Positions 45,701 through 57,922 of a stretch of DNA of 64,000 nucleotides are shown piece by piece. Within the stretch, counting starts at the first letter, position 1. Every line of letters starts with the position of its first letter. Both the position numbers and the translations under genes were made by a program. The DNA comes from Gremmenia infestans. Taxonomy: Eukaryota > Ascomycota > Leotiomycetes > Helotiales > Hamatocanthoscyphaceae. Location: positions 868,001 through 932,000 of the forward strand of contig JAFEVB010000015.1 of NCBI GenBank assembly GCA_032629725.1. The letters are read 5' to 3'. The notes beneath the pieces were generated by a model. The model saw only the letters and a program-made list of their open reading frames with translations, was not told the origin of the DNA and made no database searches.

Positions 45701-46788
45701 TGTTATGATGCATATTTAGACATTAATCAAATTGTGAGAGAGGGGAACTTGAATGGATAGCTTATATATCGAGGTTGTGAGGCAACTGAGGGGTCGAAGT
45801 GGTGTACCCCACGCTTATCAGTGATCCTATGACCTGCTTGCATGCGGGCGGATAAGACCTTGGGTAGGTAGATGTGGATGCACGAGGTTTGAATCGTACG
45901 TCGGAATTGCACCCAGGCAGTCTGGCTGTCATTATGTGTTGTATGAGGTAGTCTGTGTTGGCGAGTTAGATGAAGAATTCGGGCGAGATAAGATGAAGCT
46001 TTGCACATCGCTTTCACATGGTGGGAACCTAATGCTGTGCTACAGTATGCACAGGACTTATATAGTGTTTGTGTTAGCTTCAAGTGCTAAACTGATAGAA
46101 ATTTGCTGACTTGAACTTACCTCCTTGTAATCCAGTCAATCAAAATTGATTCCGGATTGTCAATAGACTCAGCCTCCTCAATTTATCTGAGCGTTCGATC
46201 AAGGGTACATAGTTCCTCAGATCCATGTGCTATGCCTATTGGTTTATCGAATCTAGGAAGATGAGAGGCTTCCCCTTCGATAGATGGATGAGTAGAGCTT
46301 GAAGAACACGAACCACGACTGCGGCTCACCCTTAGTTAATCTCAAGTCAATCAAAAGAAATAGAACAAACAGTCTTCACGATGCCCACCATGCCAAGTCC
46401 TGTAGAACAGAGGATAATATTTTTGAGTCTACAGCACTCTTATCGCATACATATCACCAACGATGGACCCGTAGGAAAGAAAAGCCACCAGACAGATCAA
46501 GTTCTGACCATGACAGACCTCTGCAATGAAAGCTCTCAACGTTGGCATTTAGCTATATAAAGAAAGTGCTGTGCTGTGTGAAAAAGGAAATGGTATAAAA
46601 AGGGCTAATAGGGGATGTGATGTAAAGCAAAACAAAATAACCAGAGGGAGAGAATAACGCCTTTGTATGCCCAAAGTCATCTCGATCCAGAGTCTCACAC
46701 CCGAGTCGGCCATATTCCACCTTCCGAGAGACCCAAATTCTCACATCGACCGTTGTGTCATAATTAAGCAATCCGATTCATACGGCAT
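45701..46788. other. Intergenic region between two minus-strand genes
   Basis: This holds the upstream region of the APH-like gene and the 3' flank of the small two-exon gene. The 118-codon minus-strand frame at 45727-46083 has no domain texture. Nothing else is seen. Confidence 0.55.
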
Positions 46789-47254
46789 TCAAGCAAGGGC
46801 AGCTTTCTCGCTCAGCTCTCCATCCTTGTCTGTAACTGTCTTCCTTCTGTCCCTCATGACGGCATCCTGGCTACCCATTCGTCGGCCCAGTGCTCTCTCC
46901 AATTTCGCTCCCAATGCCAACTTGCTCAGACTCTCGGACTTCTCTTGGCTGGGGACGAAACGCTGACTGGCTAGCTTCTTGTTTTCAAGCTTATCCAGGC
47001 CTTCCTCGATGTCTTTGATTTCTTGGGTGGCGGAAGCGGAGGAGAGTGTTGTCTTGACGGTATTGGCAACAGAGGGTGCTGTGCTGTAGGTGCTGTAGCG
47101 GGTTGATGCGCGTTTTGATCCTACCTGTCAGGAGATTCTTGTTAGCATTGTCTCAACGAGACGGCGCGGATGCGAGGAGCTGGGAAGGAGATGTAGTATT
47201 GGGACTAACACTAGAAGCCATCATCGGACGAGATGATTCGAGAGAGCCCCCCAT
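46789..47254 (-). CDS. Small uncharacterised protein, 126 aa, two exons
   Basis: Exon 47210-47254 and exon 46789-47124 join across an 85-bp intron (GTTAGT...GCTAACA...CTGACAG) into 126 residues. The protein is Ser-rich at the start (SLESSRPMMASS), then has a helical charged stretch (TQEIKDIEEGLDKLENKKLA) and a C-terminal segment (SKLALGAKLERALGRRMGSQ, then DAVMRDRRK) that looks conserved. I do not recognise a named family. The same frame continues upstream of 47254 to a stop near 47447, with protein-like text (HERYEKQTVSFNQNLIRDRH), but no ATG exists on this strand between 47254 and about 47800. An upstream exon is therefore possible and the start is provisional. Confidence 0.6.
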
Positions 47255-48835
47255 GTTTGGCTGTTGAGATTTGTATGCGGTGAGTCGCTCTGCTGACTTG
47301 TCGCGATGAGAATGCTTGTGGCGGTCGCGGATGAGGTTTTGATTGAAGCTGACAGTTTGTTTCTCGTAACGTTCGTGAGAGAGCAAATGTGATTGATGCG
47401 CAACAGAAGAGTTTTCTTTCTTTAAAGGATCGTAAATGTTCAGCGGTCAGAGCAGAGGATGTGCTTCGTTTTGTTTCGTTACCACCAGAAGTCTCAATCT
47501 AAAACAAGAAGAAGTGGAGGCTCCACTGCTTGGGTCAGGGTACTGTAGGCTAGGAATAGAGATTGCGCACTGTGCCGTCTTAGATAAACTTAGTGATCTA
47601 GTCTTGGGGACACAGGAGCTGCGATAGAAGAATACTAACAATAGTAGGGTAGTGCGGTAACACTTCAAGAGGAGAGGAGACAAGAAGTATTTAGTAGTAG
47701 TAGTAGTAGTAGAAGTATCTCTCTCTTAGTTTTCTTTCGTCTGGCGTGGTTTGAATGTTTGAATTGGAAGCTGGAATGGTGGTTGGGCTCCCTGTCAATA
47801 ACATGGGGGGCAAAATAATAAGGTACGGTATGTACTGTAGGTACGGTAGCAGAGGTCATTGGGCTCGGCAGAAGAAAAGATAGCAGCGAAAGCACGTATC
47901 CACATGTGCAGTGCTGTGCTTTCCCGCCCGTACCTACTCCGTACGCTCCGTACTAAAATCCTCCGCACTCCACCCTGTTTAGTAGTCTTCTCTACTCTAC
48001 TCTACTCTACTCTACTCTACTCTACTCTACTCTACTTCCCTTCCTGTACTTATTTCTCGGCCAGATAGCTGATCTTACCCGACAAGTGACCTTGCTTCCG
48101 GTTCTACTCGAGTAGTCAAACCAGGAGGACAGATGATGATGATGATGACTGGTCGATCAATGCATCAAATGGGATCCTTCTCCCGTGTGGGCCTCTGCAC
48201 CAATACGGTAATCCAGAGGCATAAGCAGTGAGGCACAGAGGGAAATCTTCCAGTCCTTCCAGTCGTCTTCCAGGGATCGTGCGCCAGGTTAGAAATTAGC
48301 ACCCGGTCCCACGTGGCTATGCTTTAATGAAACAACGTGGGCTTCAGGCATTACATCGACACCCCGGTAGTGAACCAATTGCTCAACCTGGTTCTGGTCG
48401 TTGGGGTTGCCTTCATCTAGAAGTATTACGGTAGTTCTCGGCAATGATAATGCCAAACCACGTGGTGTCATAGGAAAAATGATGAGAAATAAATGTACAA
48501 ATTATTCAAAAGATTCTTCAGATTTCTGTCAAGATTTACTTCGTAAGAGGTGGGGCGATCATGCAAGTGGCCATCCCATCCCAATAACAATAATTGCACC
48601 ATCTGATCTAGGCACCGTCATACAAAGGCCGTGATCAAATCGGCGGGTGGGAGCTGATGGAGTGCGAGGGCAAAAAACCTAATCTGCCTGCACCCGCATC
48701 ATCTTACTTCGTAACTCAATGCTTTTGTACACCGTACTCCGTAATACAACAACGCCATTACAACGGTTAGGTAGTGACTTCCTTATCCCAATTGAGACTT
48801 ACCTTACCTCACCTTACCTTCCCAATACCGGGAAT
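47255..48835. other. Divergent intergenic region with microsatellites
   Basis: This is the upstream space of the small minus-strand gene and the plus-strand TPR gene. It contains (TAG)n at about 47692-47712, (TCTAC)n at 47991-48035, a short (GAT)n near 48133-48147 and a loose ACCTT run near 48802-48820. The left 190 bp may contain an upstream exon of the small gene. A 60-codon minus-strand frame at 48289-48471 has fair texture but no support. Confidence 0.5.
47991..48035. repeat. (TCTAC)n microsatellite, nine units
   Basis: Nine perfect 5-bp units in the divergent intergenic region, about 800 bp upstream of the TPR-like gene. Confidence 0.9.
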
Positions 48836-50950
48836 ATGCCAAAACCAAAGCAGTTTCTCAAAGAAATCAAAAAGAAGTCCAAGCACGCTCCTCAGGTGAC
48901 CTACCCCCACCCCCATTAGACGATTACAATTTTACAATTTTGGCTATGAGGGGCATTGAGGGCTGACTTCAAGACTTGGCTTTGGACAGGTTCCCACTAC
49001 TGCAGATGAGTACTTGGCGGGTAGGCCATGACAATAGATCAGCGGGGGAATGCAACGGCTGACTAGAATAATAGCTGGGGTTGATTTTGAAGAGGCTGGC
49101 GAGAAGTGGAGAGGTATGTTTTTGGACAGCGGCTCTCCCGCGTCCGTCATTGCTTCAAATCCAAGACTGACCCTTCCCTTTCCTGCAGCGGGCGACGCGG
49201 CTAAGGTTTTGCCCCTCCTACCCCATACCTAGGATACACCACTAATCTCGTCCTACGAGTAGTCAACAAGATTCTTTGTGCGGGCTATCGACTGCTATGA
49301 TGAAGGACTGAAGAAGTTCCCAACTTCATTTGATTTGGCTTATAATAGGTGCGTACACCTTAACATCATTTGAAATGTCCTCGCCTACTCACTACCTACA
49401 GAGGTCGACTCCAATACGAGCTTACGCAACATCCCAAGTTGCTCAAGGAGCTACCCGGCAGTCTTCTGGATCTTTTGCAAGTCGCATTGGAGTCAAGTAG
49501 ATATGCTCTAACATTGAATGGAGATGATCCGGATGCTTTATTGTGAGTAATTTATGTCTAATATTCCTACAAGTTCATTGTTACCTATAGTTACACATTT
49601 TCTCTCATTCTCGTCCTAAGAAAGCTCTTGGAAGATCAAGACTAAGAATCTTTTAACGAGGTACTCCATACCTGTTGTGCTATTCTCCCTGTGTGAAGCT
49701 GCCACTTTAAGCCTATGCTGACCTGGTTAGCAATACGGCACAAGTCCTCACCAGTATTGTGGATACGATTAACGAGCAAGGTTCTGCGGCATACAATCCA
49801 GATCAGCCAAGTCTTTTGCTTCAAGAGGCCCTGGAAATCTTTGCACAATGCTTGAAGCAACAAGAGGCAGCGTACTCAGCATTTCAAACACAACTTCGCA
49901 ATGATGACAACGAACCTGCCAATGCTATTCTGGATGACACAACGATTGCCAATACCTCCAGCACATCTGGGAACCTCCAGGCCAAAGGTGGAGATCAAGT
50001 TCAAGAACAATGGGCAAGCGTGATAGTTCCTGTCTCGAAATCTTCGATCCTGGACACAATCCTGGCCCAGTTAGAGACAATGTCTACACTATATAGCCTC
50101 TTACGAAGTGACAAGCTGATACCATCTATCGTGGCATATGCCCAGCCTCTTGTCATCAAGAAGCTTCCGTTCTACGTGACCGAAACTGGTCAAGACTTGG
50201 AAGCAGCTATCACTCTCGCTGGTTACGTTAGCGCAGAGGCAGATGCCAAGTTCCGCCTGATGGGGCTTGATATGCAGAGTTATGATGCATCAGTGCAGCA
50301 GGTGTGTAAACTCTGCATGATTGAGATTTGCTGAATGCGAACTTCTCTCACTCCTTGTGGCGCTCATAGCTAATCAAATGTTACAGGCTTGGAAGGACGT
50401 CCAGCTAACGTCAAATGCCTCACACGTCGAAGGACTTTGTGACCGAGCAGAGTCATACATCAACTGCAGCAACACCCTACGCTTGAGCGGAAATGGCAAC
50501 TCCCTAGACTGCAGCAAATTGCGTTGGGGCTTGCTCACGGCTGCAAACCAAGACCTCACCATTGCTTCCAGCTTCAAGGACGACAGCAATATTGTAAAAA
50601 TCCATCTCAAGAAAGGCGATGTGGAACTCTGGCGTTTTCAACTGGGACAGGCACCGAGAGGTCTCGAGGTCGCAGCTAAAAACAAAGCGGTCCTTCTTAA
50701 GAATGCCGAAAAACATTATCGTGGTGCAGTAAACTTGTCAACAGTAGCTGTCGCGTACGACAATGAGGATACCCAAGCCAAAGTGAAAGAATTATTAGCT
50801 AAGGCACTTAGCGGTAATTCAAAACCATTGACTGATGCACAGACGCAGCTTAAGGAAGCTGGGGATATTCTGGCGGATGCTGTGGAAGAAGGGCTAGTTG
50901 ACTGGAATCAGCTTCAAGGGCTGAGAGATCCAGATGCGATGGTTGAATAA
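48836..50950 (+). CDS. Tetratricopeptide-repeat-like protein, 502 aa, eight exons
   Basis: Exons: 48836-48895, 48990-49020, 49075-49113, 49189-49205, 49263-49348, 49402-49542, 49731-50301 and 50387-50950. All joins keep the frame and give 502 residues. The start (MPKPKQFLKEIKKKSKHAPQ) is basic. A helix-turn-helix repeat pattern of the TPR type follows across exons 3-6 (GVDFEEAGEKWR, STRFFVRAIDCYDEGLKKFP, FDLAYNRGRLQYELTQHPKL, LESSRYALTLNGDDPDALFN). The C-terminal half has further helical pairs, ending with AEKHYRGAVNLSTVAVAYDN and a Gly/Asp-rich tail. The fourth exon is a 17-nt microexon. A TPR scaffold role is likely but the partner is unknown. I recall fungal orthologues only as unnamed proteins. 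Confidence 0.85.
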
Positions 50951-51849
50951 TAGTAACATGTAGATACCAAATTCACCGATTGTCTATAGATTATATTAAG
51001 TCTAGACATGAAATTCGTCCCTTGAAAGCTCATTTCGTTCGGCCTTTCTTAATCATTCATCCATTTAAGATATATGAAAGACCAAGAATATATACACACT
51101 TTCAAATTGTATCATCTATAGTCCTATATGAAAAGTAGTTCTCTGCATACTATAATTTCTAGTGAATAGTTCAAAGCGATCTGACTGCGAATACTTATAA
51201 GATATAGAGCTTTGCTTTGCTTGAACTTTTCCTTCTTACCTTGCTTGTGCTTGTTTGGCAACTCCAAGACTATGATTTAAATTTCAATTGAACTCGTTCT
51301 CCCCAAAAGTAAAACCTACCTATCAAATTTACCATAGTTGTTCTAATATTTCACAAGACAGAGCTTGCAACTTTTCAATGATGCACACTAACGCCCCCAC
51401 TTTGCTTCAAATCACGTGTCTAGATGAATGACCCACTTTATTTGATTTATGAATTTTGAACTCTGATGTCCTCCTTGACCTCGCAACAACACAAATTGTC
51501 CTCACTCTTCCCCTCAGCTCTTGATCCTTCCTCTAGAACTTCACTTCAGTTCCGATATTCCACTCTTCCTAATCTTATTGTATTTTGACATTGGTGGTAC
51601 TGCCCATCCCTCTTTTCTAGAGCTTCTCACACGGTACTCTCCTTGGGTCCTAGAAAACGCGTTCGATATCCGTGACAGGACTCGATTTCTTTCACGACCG
51701 ATTTCCCGCATCTAATTCAACCCGCAGCGGCATCTCCACGCCTCTGTCTGAATAGCGCGCCAAAGCCTCTCCGTCCGGTTCTACCACCCTTCAATTCGCC
51801 TCCAGAGGTTGTTCTCAAGTCAAATTTCCCCCTCCGACCTCCATCCATC
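50951..51849. other. Intergenic region upstream of the G3BP-like gene
   Basis: This holds the 3' flank of the TPR gene and the promoter plus 5' UTR of the G3BP-like gene; the 300 bp before 51850 are CT-rich, as is common in front of highly expressed fungal genes. The 64-codon frame at 51521-51715 is not convincing. Confidence 0.55.
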
Positions 51850-53537
51850 ATGGCGACCAACGGCAACTTCACGCAGCAGGAGCAGTATACTGCTACCTCG
51901 GGTGCCGCTGACTCCAATGCGTCTGGCAACGATCTGCCCAAGGAAGAGGTTGCCTGGTACTTTGTCGAGCAATACTACACCACCTTGAGCAAATCTTCCG
52001 AGAAGCTTCATGTAAGTTAAAAGCCCCAATCCCAAAACCTTCTGCTCACAAGTAATAGCTCTTCTATGGAAAGCGCTCCCAGTTCGTTTCTGGACTTGAA
52101 GGTGTTACCTCCAACGTCTCTGTTGGTCGACCCGTAAGTTTGAAAAGCTTCTGCATGCTGCAACCTATCTAACTTTCTCAGGCTATTCAAGAGCGCATCC
52201 GCCACCTCAACTTCCAAGACTGCAAGGTCCGTATCTCGAATGTCGATTCCCAAGCTTCCGAGGATAGCATCGTCATTCAAGTCATCGGCGAAACTTCAAC
52301 CAAATCCGCCGAGCTCAAGAAGTTCTGTCAAACCTTCGTTCTCGCTCAACAACCAACTGGATACTTCGTTCTCAACGACATTTTCCGATACATCAAGGAG
52401 GAAGGCGAGGAGGAGCCAGTTGAGGCTACGCAAGAGGAGACTGCTGCCGCCGGCCCTTTAGTTGAAGATGTTGAGATGCCGAGGGCGCAAGCTCCAGCTG
52501 AGGAGGCAGCGCCTGCTGTCTTGGACGCTGATGTTGTGGACGAGAAATTGGAGACAATCGAAACGGAGCCTGCTAAGGCGGTTCCAACCACCAATGGAAA
52601 TGCTGAGAATACTGCCGAGGCCAAAGACGCCCCAGTCGCTGCTCCTACTAAGGTTGAAGAAGCTCCTACTCCCGAAGCTGCCTCGAAGGCCATTGAGGAG
52701 GAGATCAAAGAGCCAGAAAAGCCCAAAGACCCACTTCCAAGCCCAGTGCCAGTGGCCTCCAAATCCCAACCAGCCGCTAAACCTGCTCAAGCAGTCCCAT
52801 CGAAGCCATTGAGTTGGGCCCACCGTGCTGCTGCTGCCGCTGCCTCCACACCAAAGCCTGCTGTTCCCGCCCTTACCCCCAAGACCGCTACGCCTTCCAC
52901 ACAGGCTCGGGCTGCCCCTTCCACAACTAAACCCGCCGCTACCCAAGCCACACCAGCTCCCGTTACTGCAGCCGAGAAGGACAAAGAGAATACCGCTCCT
53001 GGTGGCTGGCAAACAGCTGGTGACCATGCCAAGAGACAAAACCGCCCTCAGTCAATCTCGGGCCCACCTGAGAAGGAAGGCACCATGGCTTACATCAGGA
53101 ATGTCACCGAGAAGCTCTCGCCTGAGGAGTTGCGATCTGCTTTGGAGTCCTATGGAGCCTTGATCTACTTTGATATCAACCGAACAAAGGTGAGAAAGAG
53201 TCATTGCCATTTTATCTGAAATTGACTAATATACATCTAGAACTGTGCCTTTGTCGAATACCAGACTCCCGAGGGCTACCAAGCTGCAACCAATGCCAAT
53301 CCACACCAAATCGCTGGTGAGGCTATCTATGTTGAACCTCGCAAGCCAAAGGCCAATGCATATGGTGGAAATGGTTATGCTGGCGGACGTGGCGGCCCTC
53401 AACGAGGTCGTGGTGGATTCCAAGATCGACAAGGATCCCAGGGTGGACGAGGAAACTTTGGAGGACAAACCCGTGGCCGTGGAAGTGCTCCTACTCCTCG
53501 AGGAGGTCGAGGCGCGGGTCAGGTCGCAACCGCATGA
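51850..53537 (+). CDS. G3BP-like RNA-binding protein (NTF2-like domain, RRM, RGG)
   Basis: Exons 51850-52011, 52059-52133, 52182-53189 and 53241-53537 give 513 residues. The NTF2-like domain spans about 30-150 (EVAWYFVEQYYTTLSKSSEK, LHLFYGKRSQFVSGLEG, AIQERIRHLNFQDCKVRISN, TFVLAQQPTGYFVLNDIFRY). A Glu/Ala/Pro-rich linker of about 240 residues follows. The RRM begins TMAYIRNVTEKLSPEELRSA, with its RNP1 equivalent NCAFVEYQTPEGYQAA split by the last intron. The tail is RGG-rich (GGRGGPQRGRGGFQ). This is the domain order of G3BP and fission-yeast Nxt3, and of budding-yeast Bre5, cofactor of the Ubp3 ubiquitin protease. It is likely cytoplasmic and active in stress granules and deubiquitination. 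Confidence 0.93.
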
Positions 53538-54579
53538 ACCTCGTGATCTTTTCCCTCAATCCTCAAGAACGTCGATGCATCCCTCATGTTTTCCATTCCG
53601 CGACTTCGGCGATGTACCATACATACTTTGGCCACGGTTTTTTCTTCATCACGAGACCAAGACCTTGTACTCTACCTACTATTTTCGGCTGCCGTTCATC
53701 CCACAGCATGCATTCTCGTCACACCTCGTTCTCCTTTTATATGCAATTTTCCTTTTGGTCAAAAAGAAAAGTTCAGCGGCATGATTTCAACGGATGAATT
53801 GATTGATCTCGTCATTCTGGGGATTCGGATGGGTATCATGTTTCAAGCTTGCTTTGCTTGCTAGTCTCAAATCTTACCTTGCGTTGCGATATTGTGCATT
53901 TTCAAGGGAGGAACTGGGCAATTGCTTTCCCGACAAGGCAGAGCGAGTCTCTTAATACCCTTGTTCTCTTTTAATATTTATGGGCTGGATGACGGGTTGT
54001 TGGGCGGGGTGGATGGGAGATCATGCTTATGGAAGGGAATGAGTGTTGGATTTTGCAGCGGTGGCAATATGGGGGTTCGTGGAGAATGTAGTATTGGGAG
54101 AGTGATGCCACCGCATGAGTGATGGATGAGTTCAGACCAACTGTAATTATTCGGCATAAACCAATGATAGTATGCCTAAATCTGAACAAACCGTATGATT
54201 AGACCGGTTTTAGGGGCGCCGCGAAATACTGTGACTGTTGTGCGAAAACATCCCAGCTCTGAAATAAGCACAAGGCTCTAACTTAAGGACGGTTATTTTG
54301 CTTAAAGCAAACATGATTCTTTCTCTGTTAACAAAATCTTTGACTACCTAACTTACAAAATTAACTTATTTACTAACTTATCTAGTTAAGTTAGATCGTG
54401 GGGAAGCTTGTTTCAACATTATAAAGTGGTTTTTATAAAAGCACTGCCAAGAGTCACTCTTCCCACGCCTAAAATCGCGGTGTCGTAGAGACGTCGCGTT
54501 TTGTTACGCGCATTTCCTCCAGACGGCTACCCGCATCTTCAAAAACCAGTATATCATTCAATCAGCTAAATTCACCGCC
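53538..54579. other. Intergenic region between two plus-strand genes
   Basis: This spans the 3' UTR of the G3BP-like gene and the promoter of POB3. Around 54330-54395 the DNA is AT-rich with repeated ACTTA/AACTTA words. The frames at 53534-53864 are in the 3' UTR and overlap each other. Confidence 0.55.
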
Positions 54580-56488
54580 ATGACAATGTAAGCTACTATA
54601 ATCTTATTACCTAATCTCTTATCCTTTCTGAAAACCGAAGTCCATCAACTTCAATAAAAAGCTGATCACCATGGCTTCATCTAGGGAAAGCTTCGACAAC
54701 ATCTACCTCGACCTATCCAAGGAGTCAGGTAAATGCCGATTCGCAGATTCGGGATTTGGATGGAAGCCTTCTGGTGGCGGCGATACCTTCACCCTTGATC
54801 ACAGCAACATCGGTGGCGCAACATGGAGTCGAGCAGCGAAAGGCTATGAAGTCAAGATCCTCCTTCGAAATTCAGGCACCGTTCAGCTCGACGGGTTCGC
54901 CCAAGAGGTGAGCTGAATCTAATTTTTACATATATGGATCTGACAGAAGCAGGATTTCGATCGCCTGAGCAAAATCTTCAAGAACTGGTACAGCACGAAT
55001 CTCGAACACAAGGAGCATGCGCTTCGCGGTTGGAACTGGGGCAAAGGTGAATTTGGAAAGGCAGAGCTTGCATTCAACGTCCAGAACCGACCTGCGTTTG
55101 AAATCCCCTACTCCGAGATCTCCAACACAAATTTAGCGGGCAAGAACGAAGTTGCGGTTGAGTTCTCACTCCCAGCTAACGGTGACGACACGGGAACCAA
55201 TGGAGCATTGGGTGGCGCAAGAGGAAAGGGCAAGAAGGCTGGTGCTGGCAAGGATCAATTGGTTGAGATGAGATTCTATATTCCTGGTACTACGACGAAA
55301 AAGGAGACCTTGGAAGGTGAGGATGCGCCTAGTGATGCTGAAGCTGAGGAGGAGCAAAATGCGGCAAATCTATTCTACGATACTCTCATGGACAAGGCAG
55401 AGATCGGAGAAGTTGCTGGTGATACATTTGCTACCTTCCTTGATGTGCTACATCTCACTCCTAGGTACGTTATTGGGTCTCGACTATGTATAGGATCTGC
55501 TAACATGACGCAGAGGACGTTTCGATATCGATATGTACGAAAACTCCTTCCGATTACGTGGTAAGACATACGACTACAAGATTCAGTACGAGCATATCAA
55601 GAAGTTCATGATCCTCCCGAAGCCCGACGAATTGCATTTCATGATCTGTATTGGTCTTGACCCTCCCCTACGGCAAGGTCAGACGAGATATCCATTTTTG
55701 GTCATGCAATTCAAGAAGGACGAAGAGGTTACGATCGATCTGAACATGACGGAAGAGTTGATGAACGAGAAGTACAAGGACAAGCTGCTGCCACGTTACG
55801 AACAGCCATTACATCAAGTTGTCACACAAGTATTCCGTGGTCTTGCAGGAAAGAAGGTCAACCAACCTGCTAAGGACTTCTTGAGGTGAGACATCCCCAA
55901 CTTTACATATAGCAAAGCTAACAAAACCCTAGTCATCACCAACAATTCGGCATCAAGTGCTCCATCAAGGCTAGTGAAGGTTTCCTCTACTGCCTAGAGA
56001 AAGCCTTCATGTTCGTCCCCAAGCCCGCAACCTACATCGCATACGAGCAAGTGAAAACCGTCATTTTCTCTCGTGTCGGCGGTGCCGTTTCTGCTAGTCG
56101 CACTTTCGACATCACGATCGACATGAAAGAAGGAGGCGAGTCGCAATTTTCCAACATCAACAGAGAAGAGCAGAAGCCCCTCGAGGACTTCTTCAAAATC
56201 AAGGGTCTACGCGTTAAGAACGAGATAGACGAAGATAGCTCTGCAATCCTAAAAGCAGCCCTGAGAGCAGAGGAGCTGGCCAGCAGTGATGAGGAAGTTG
56301 TGGCTGCTCGCGCCGATAGAGGCAGTGCGGATGAGGACAGCGAGAGCGCGGACGAGGACTTCCAATCAGATAGCGATAGTGACGTTGCGGAAGAGTTCGA
56401 TTCCAATCATTCGAGTTCGGGTAGCGACGAGGAAGAGGCTGGCAGTGATAAGGAGGAGAGGCCTAAGAAGAAGGCGAAGACTGGTTAG
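54580..56488 (+). CDS. POB3: FACT complex subunit Pob3 (SSRP1 family)
   Basis: Exons 54580-54587, 54685-54907, 54953-55464, 55514-55885 and 55933-56488 encode 556 residues of the FACT histone chaperone subunit, which works with Spt16 in transcription and replication through nucleosomes. The N-terminal dimerisation domain reads ESFDNIYLDLSKESGKCRF and FGWKPSGGGDTFTLDHSNIG. The middle PH-like domains include FDIDMYENSFRLRGKTYDYK, LHFMICIGLDPPLRQGQTRY and AYEQVKTVIFSRVGG. The tail is acidic and ends with a Lys-rich PKKKAKTG. As in other fungi there is no HMG box. The start uses an 8-nt first exon (ATGACAAT) spliced to GGAAAGC, giving MTM followed by ESFDN, where known Pob3 proteins begin. Starting at the ATG at 54671 instead would add MASSR ahead of ESFDN. 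Confidence 0.95.
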
Positions 56489-57922
56489 GTTAGGTGAGGT
56501 GCTGTGTTTGGAACGGGAGAATGGGAAAATTACATTTATTGCGGCGTTGGAGGGAGGCGGTGGCCCGCGAACAAAGGTCTTCAATTACGTTTGTTGGTAA
56601 GGATCTTGGCGGGAAATACTACAAGTTTTTATTCAACTCGGCTTTCAACTAATTGACTAGCTTGCATCCGTGGTTTTGACTCTATATTGAGGCTTGCAAT
56701 AAGTTAGTTGTACAGTAGGTAAGTTCTCCCCCTTTTTTTGTTTACGAATGTGTGATTTAAGCTGCCTGCCTATCGCTAAGTAGAACTTGGGTGAGCAAAA
56801 ACCGGGACCGTATGTCTTATATGATGTGTTTTGTTGCAGAGCCAGGGAAACGACACCAACTAAACACGTGGTTGAAATAAAAAATGCTCCTCACGCTTAC
56901 AGTACAGTCTCGTGGCGCCTAGCAGGCTCGGCTGCCGTCTATCTCTTTCGAGATGTGGGGGTTGTTAGCCTGTCCTGGGATTGAGGACTGTGTGTTGGTT
57001 GGGCTGGAAGGTGTTCTCTGGGGCGTCGTTGCTGACTTTCATGCCGGGAGCATGCTGGAGTGGTGTTGGTACTTGGTAAAGTAGGATGAGATGATAATCT
57101 TACGCCTTTTGTTGGCATTGGCATCGGCTCTGAGCGGGGTACACTGGAGTGGAATTCTCCCGACCTGGTTGCTGACGGATTCGGGGTTTCTGCTGGCAGA
57201 CATGTGGCTTGCTTGCTTGTTCTCGATTGATTGGGTTTTTGGAATTCTTTCTGTTTGAAAGATGGGAGGGTTTTAAGGAAATTCGTACATGGTATAAGCT
57301 GTATAGTTGTCTATATATGAGGAATGAATGCGTTTGATGTCGTACGCCCCCCCTCTCCATGGCTAACATGAATAAGTTACATGATGAAAAAACAGGGGTG
57401 ATAAAACATACCCGGTCGTACTTCGTACTGTACACACGGCACTGTGTTGCAGGGCACCGAGTTGACTGTACTGTAAAGAAATGTTGACATAACACTATTT
57501 GTAATGTGGAGTATATATGCATTTGATTGACCGGAAGTCTCTCTTCATGAAGGGGTGATGCGCTAGTAAAATGCTAAAAGGGGGAGAGGGTGAGCGAAAC
57601 TACGGATTTGCTACAAGGCTGAAGGCTGAGAAAACTTGAAAACAACATTAATGTTAACAGTGAAAGACAATGAGAAAAGGAATTCAAAAATAAATTCAAT
57701 TATCTCTACGCATTATCATGTCTTTTGTTACCTTTCCCAGTACCATGTTCGTTCATACCGTGAAGAACGCCTGCTCAAATAGCAACGTTATATTCCTCTG
57801 CGCCATCCCAATTCCCAATTCCCGTATTCCATAAAAGTATATTCGTTTCATCCATACATCACACCATCCTTTATATCCCTTCCATCCTTTCCCACATCTC
57901 AATTTCCTCGCTTCCCGCAACC
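56489..57922. other. Convergent intergenic region
   Basis: This is 1.4 kb between POB3 and the minus-strand promethin gene. The 140-codon frame at 57100-57522 (-) and others lack domain or splice support. No repeat longer than short homopolymers is seen. Confidence 0.55.

Noticed and set aside
48289..48471. 60-codon minus-strand frame with fair texture (TTVILLDEGNPNDQNQVEQL)
   Set aside because: Too short, no splice partner and no recognised motif; it may be a relic but cannot be supported.
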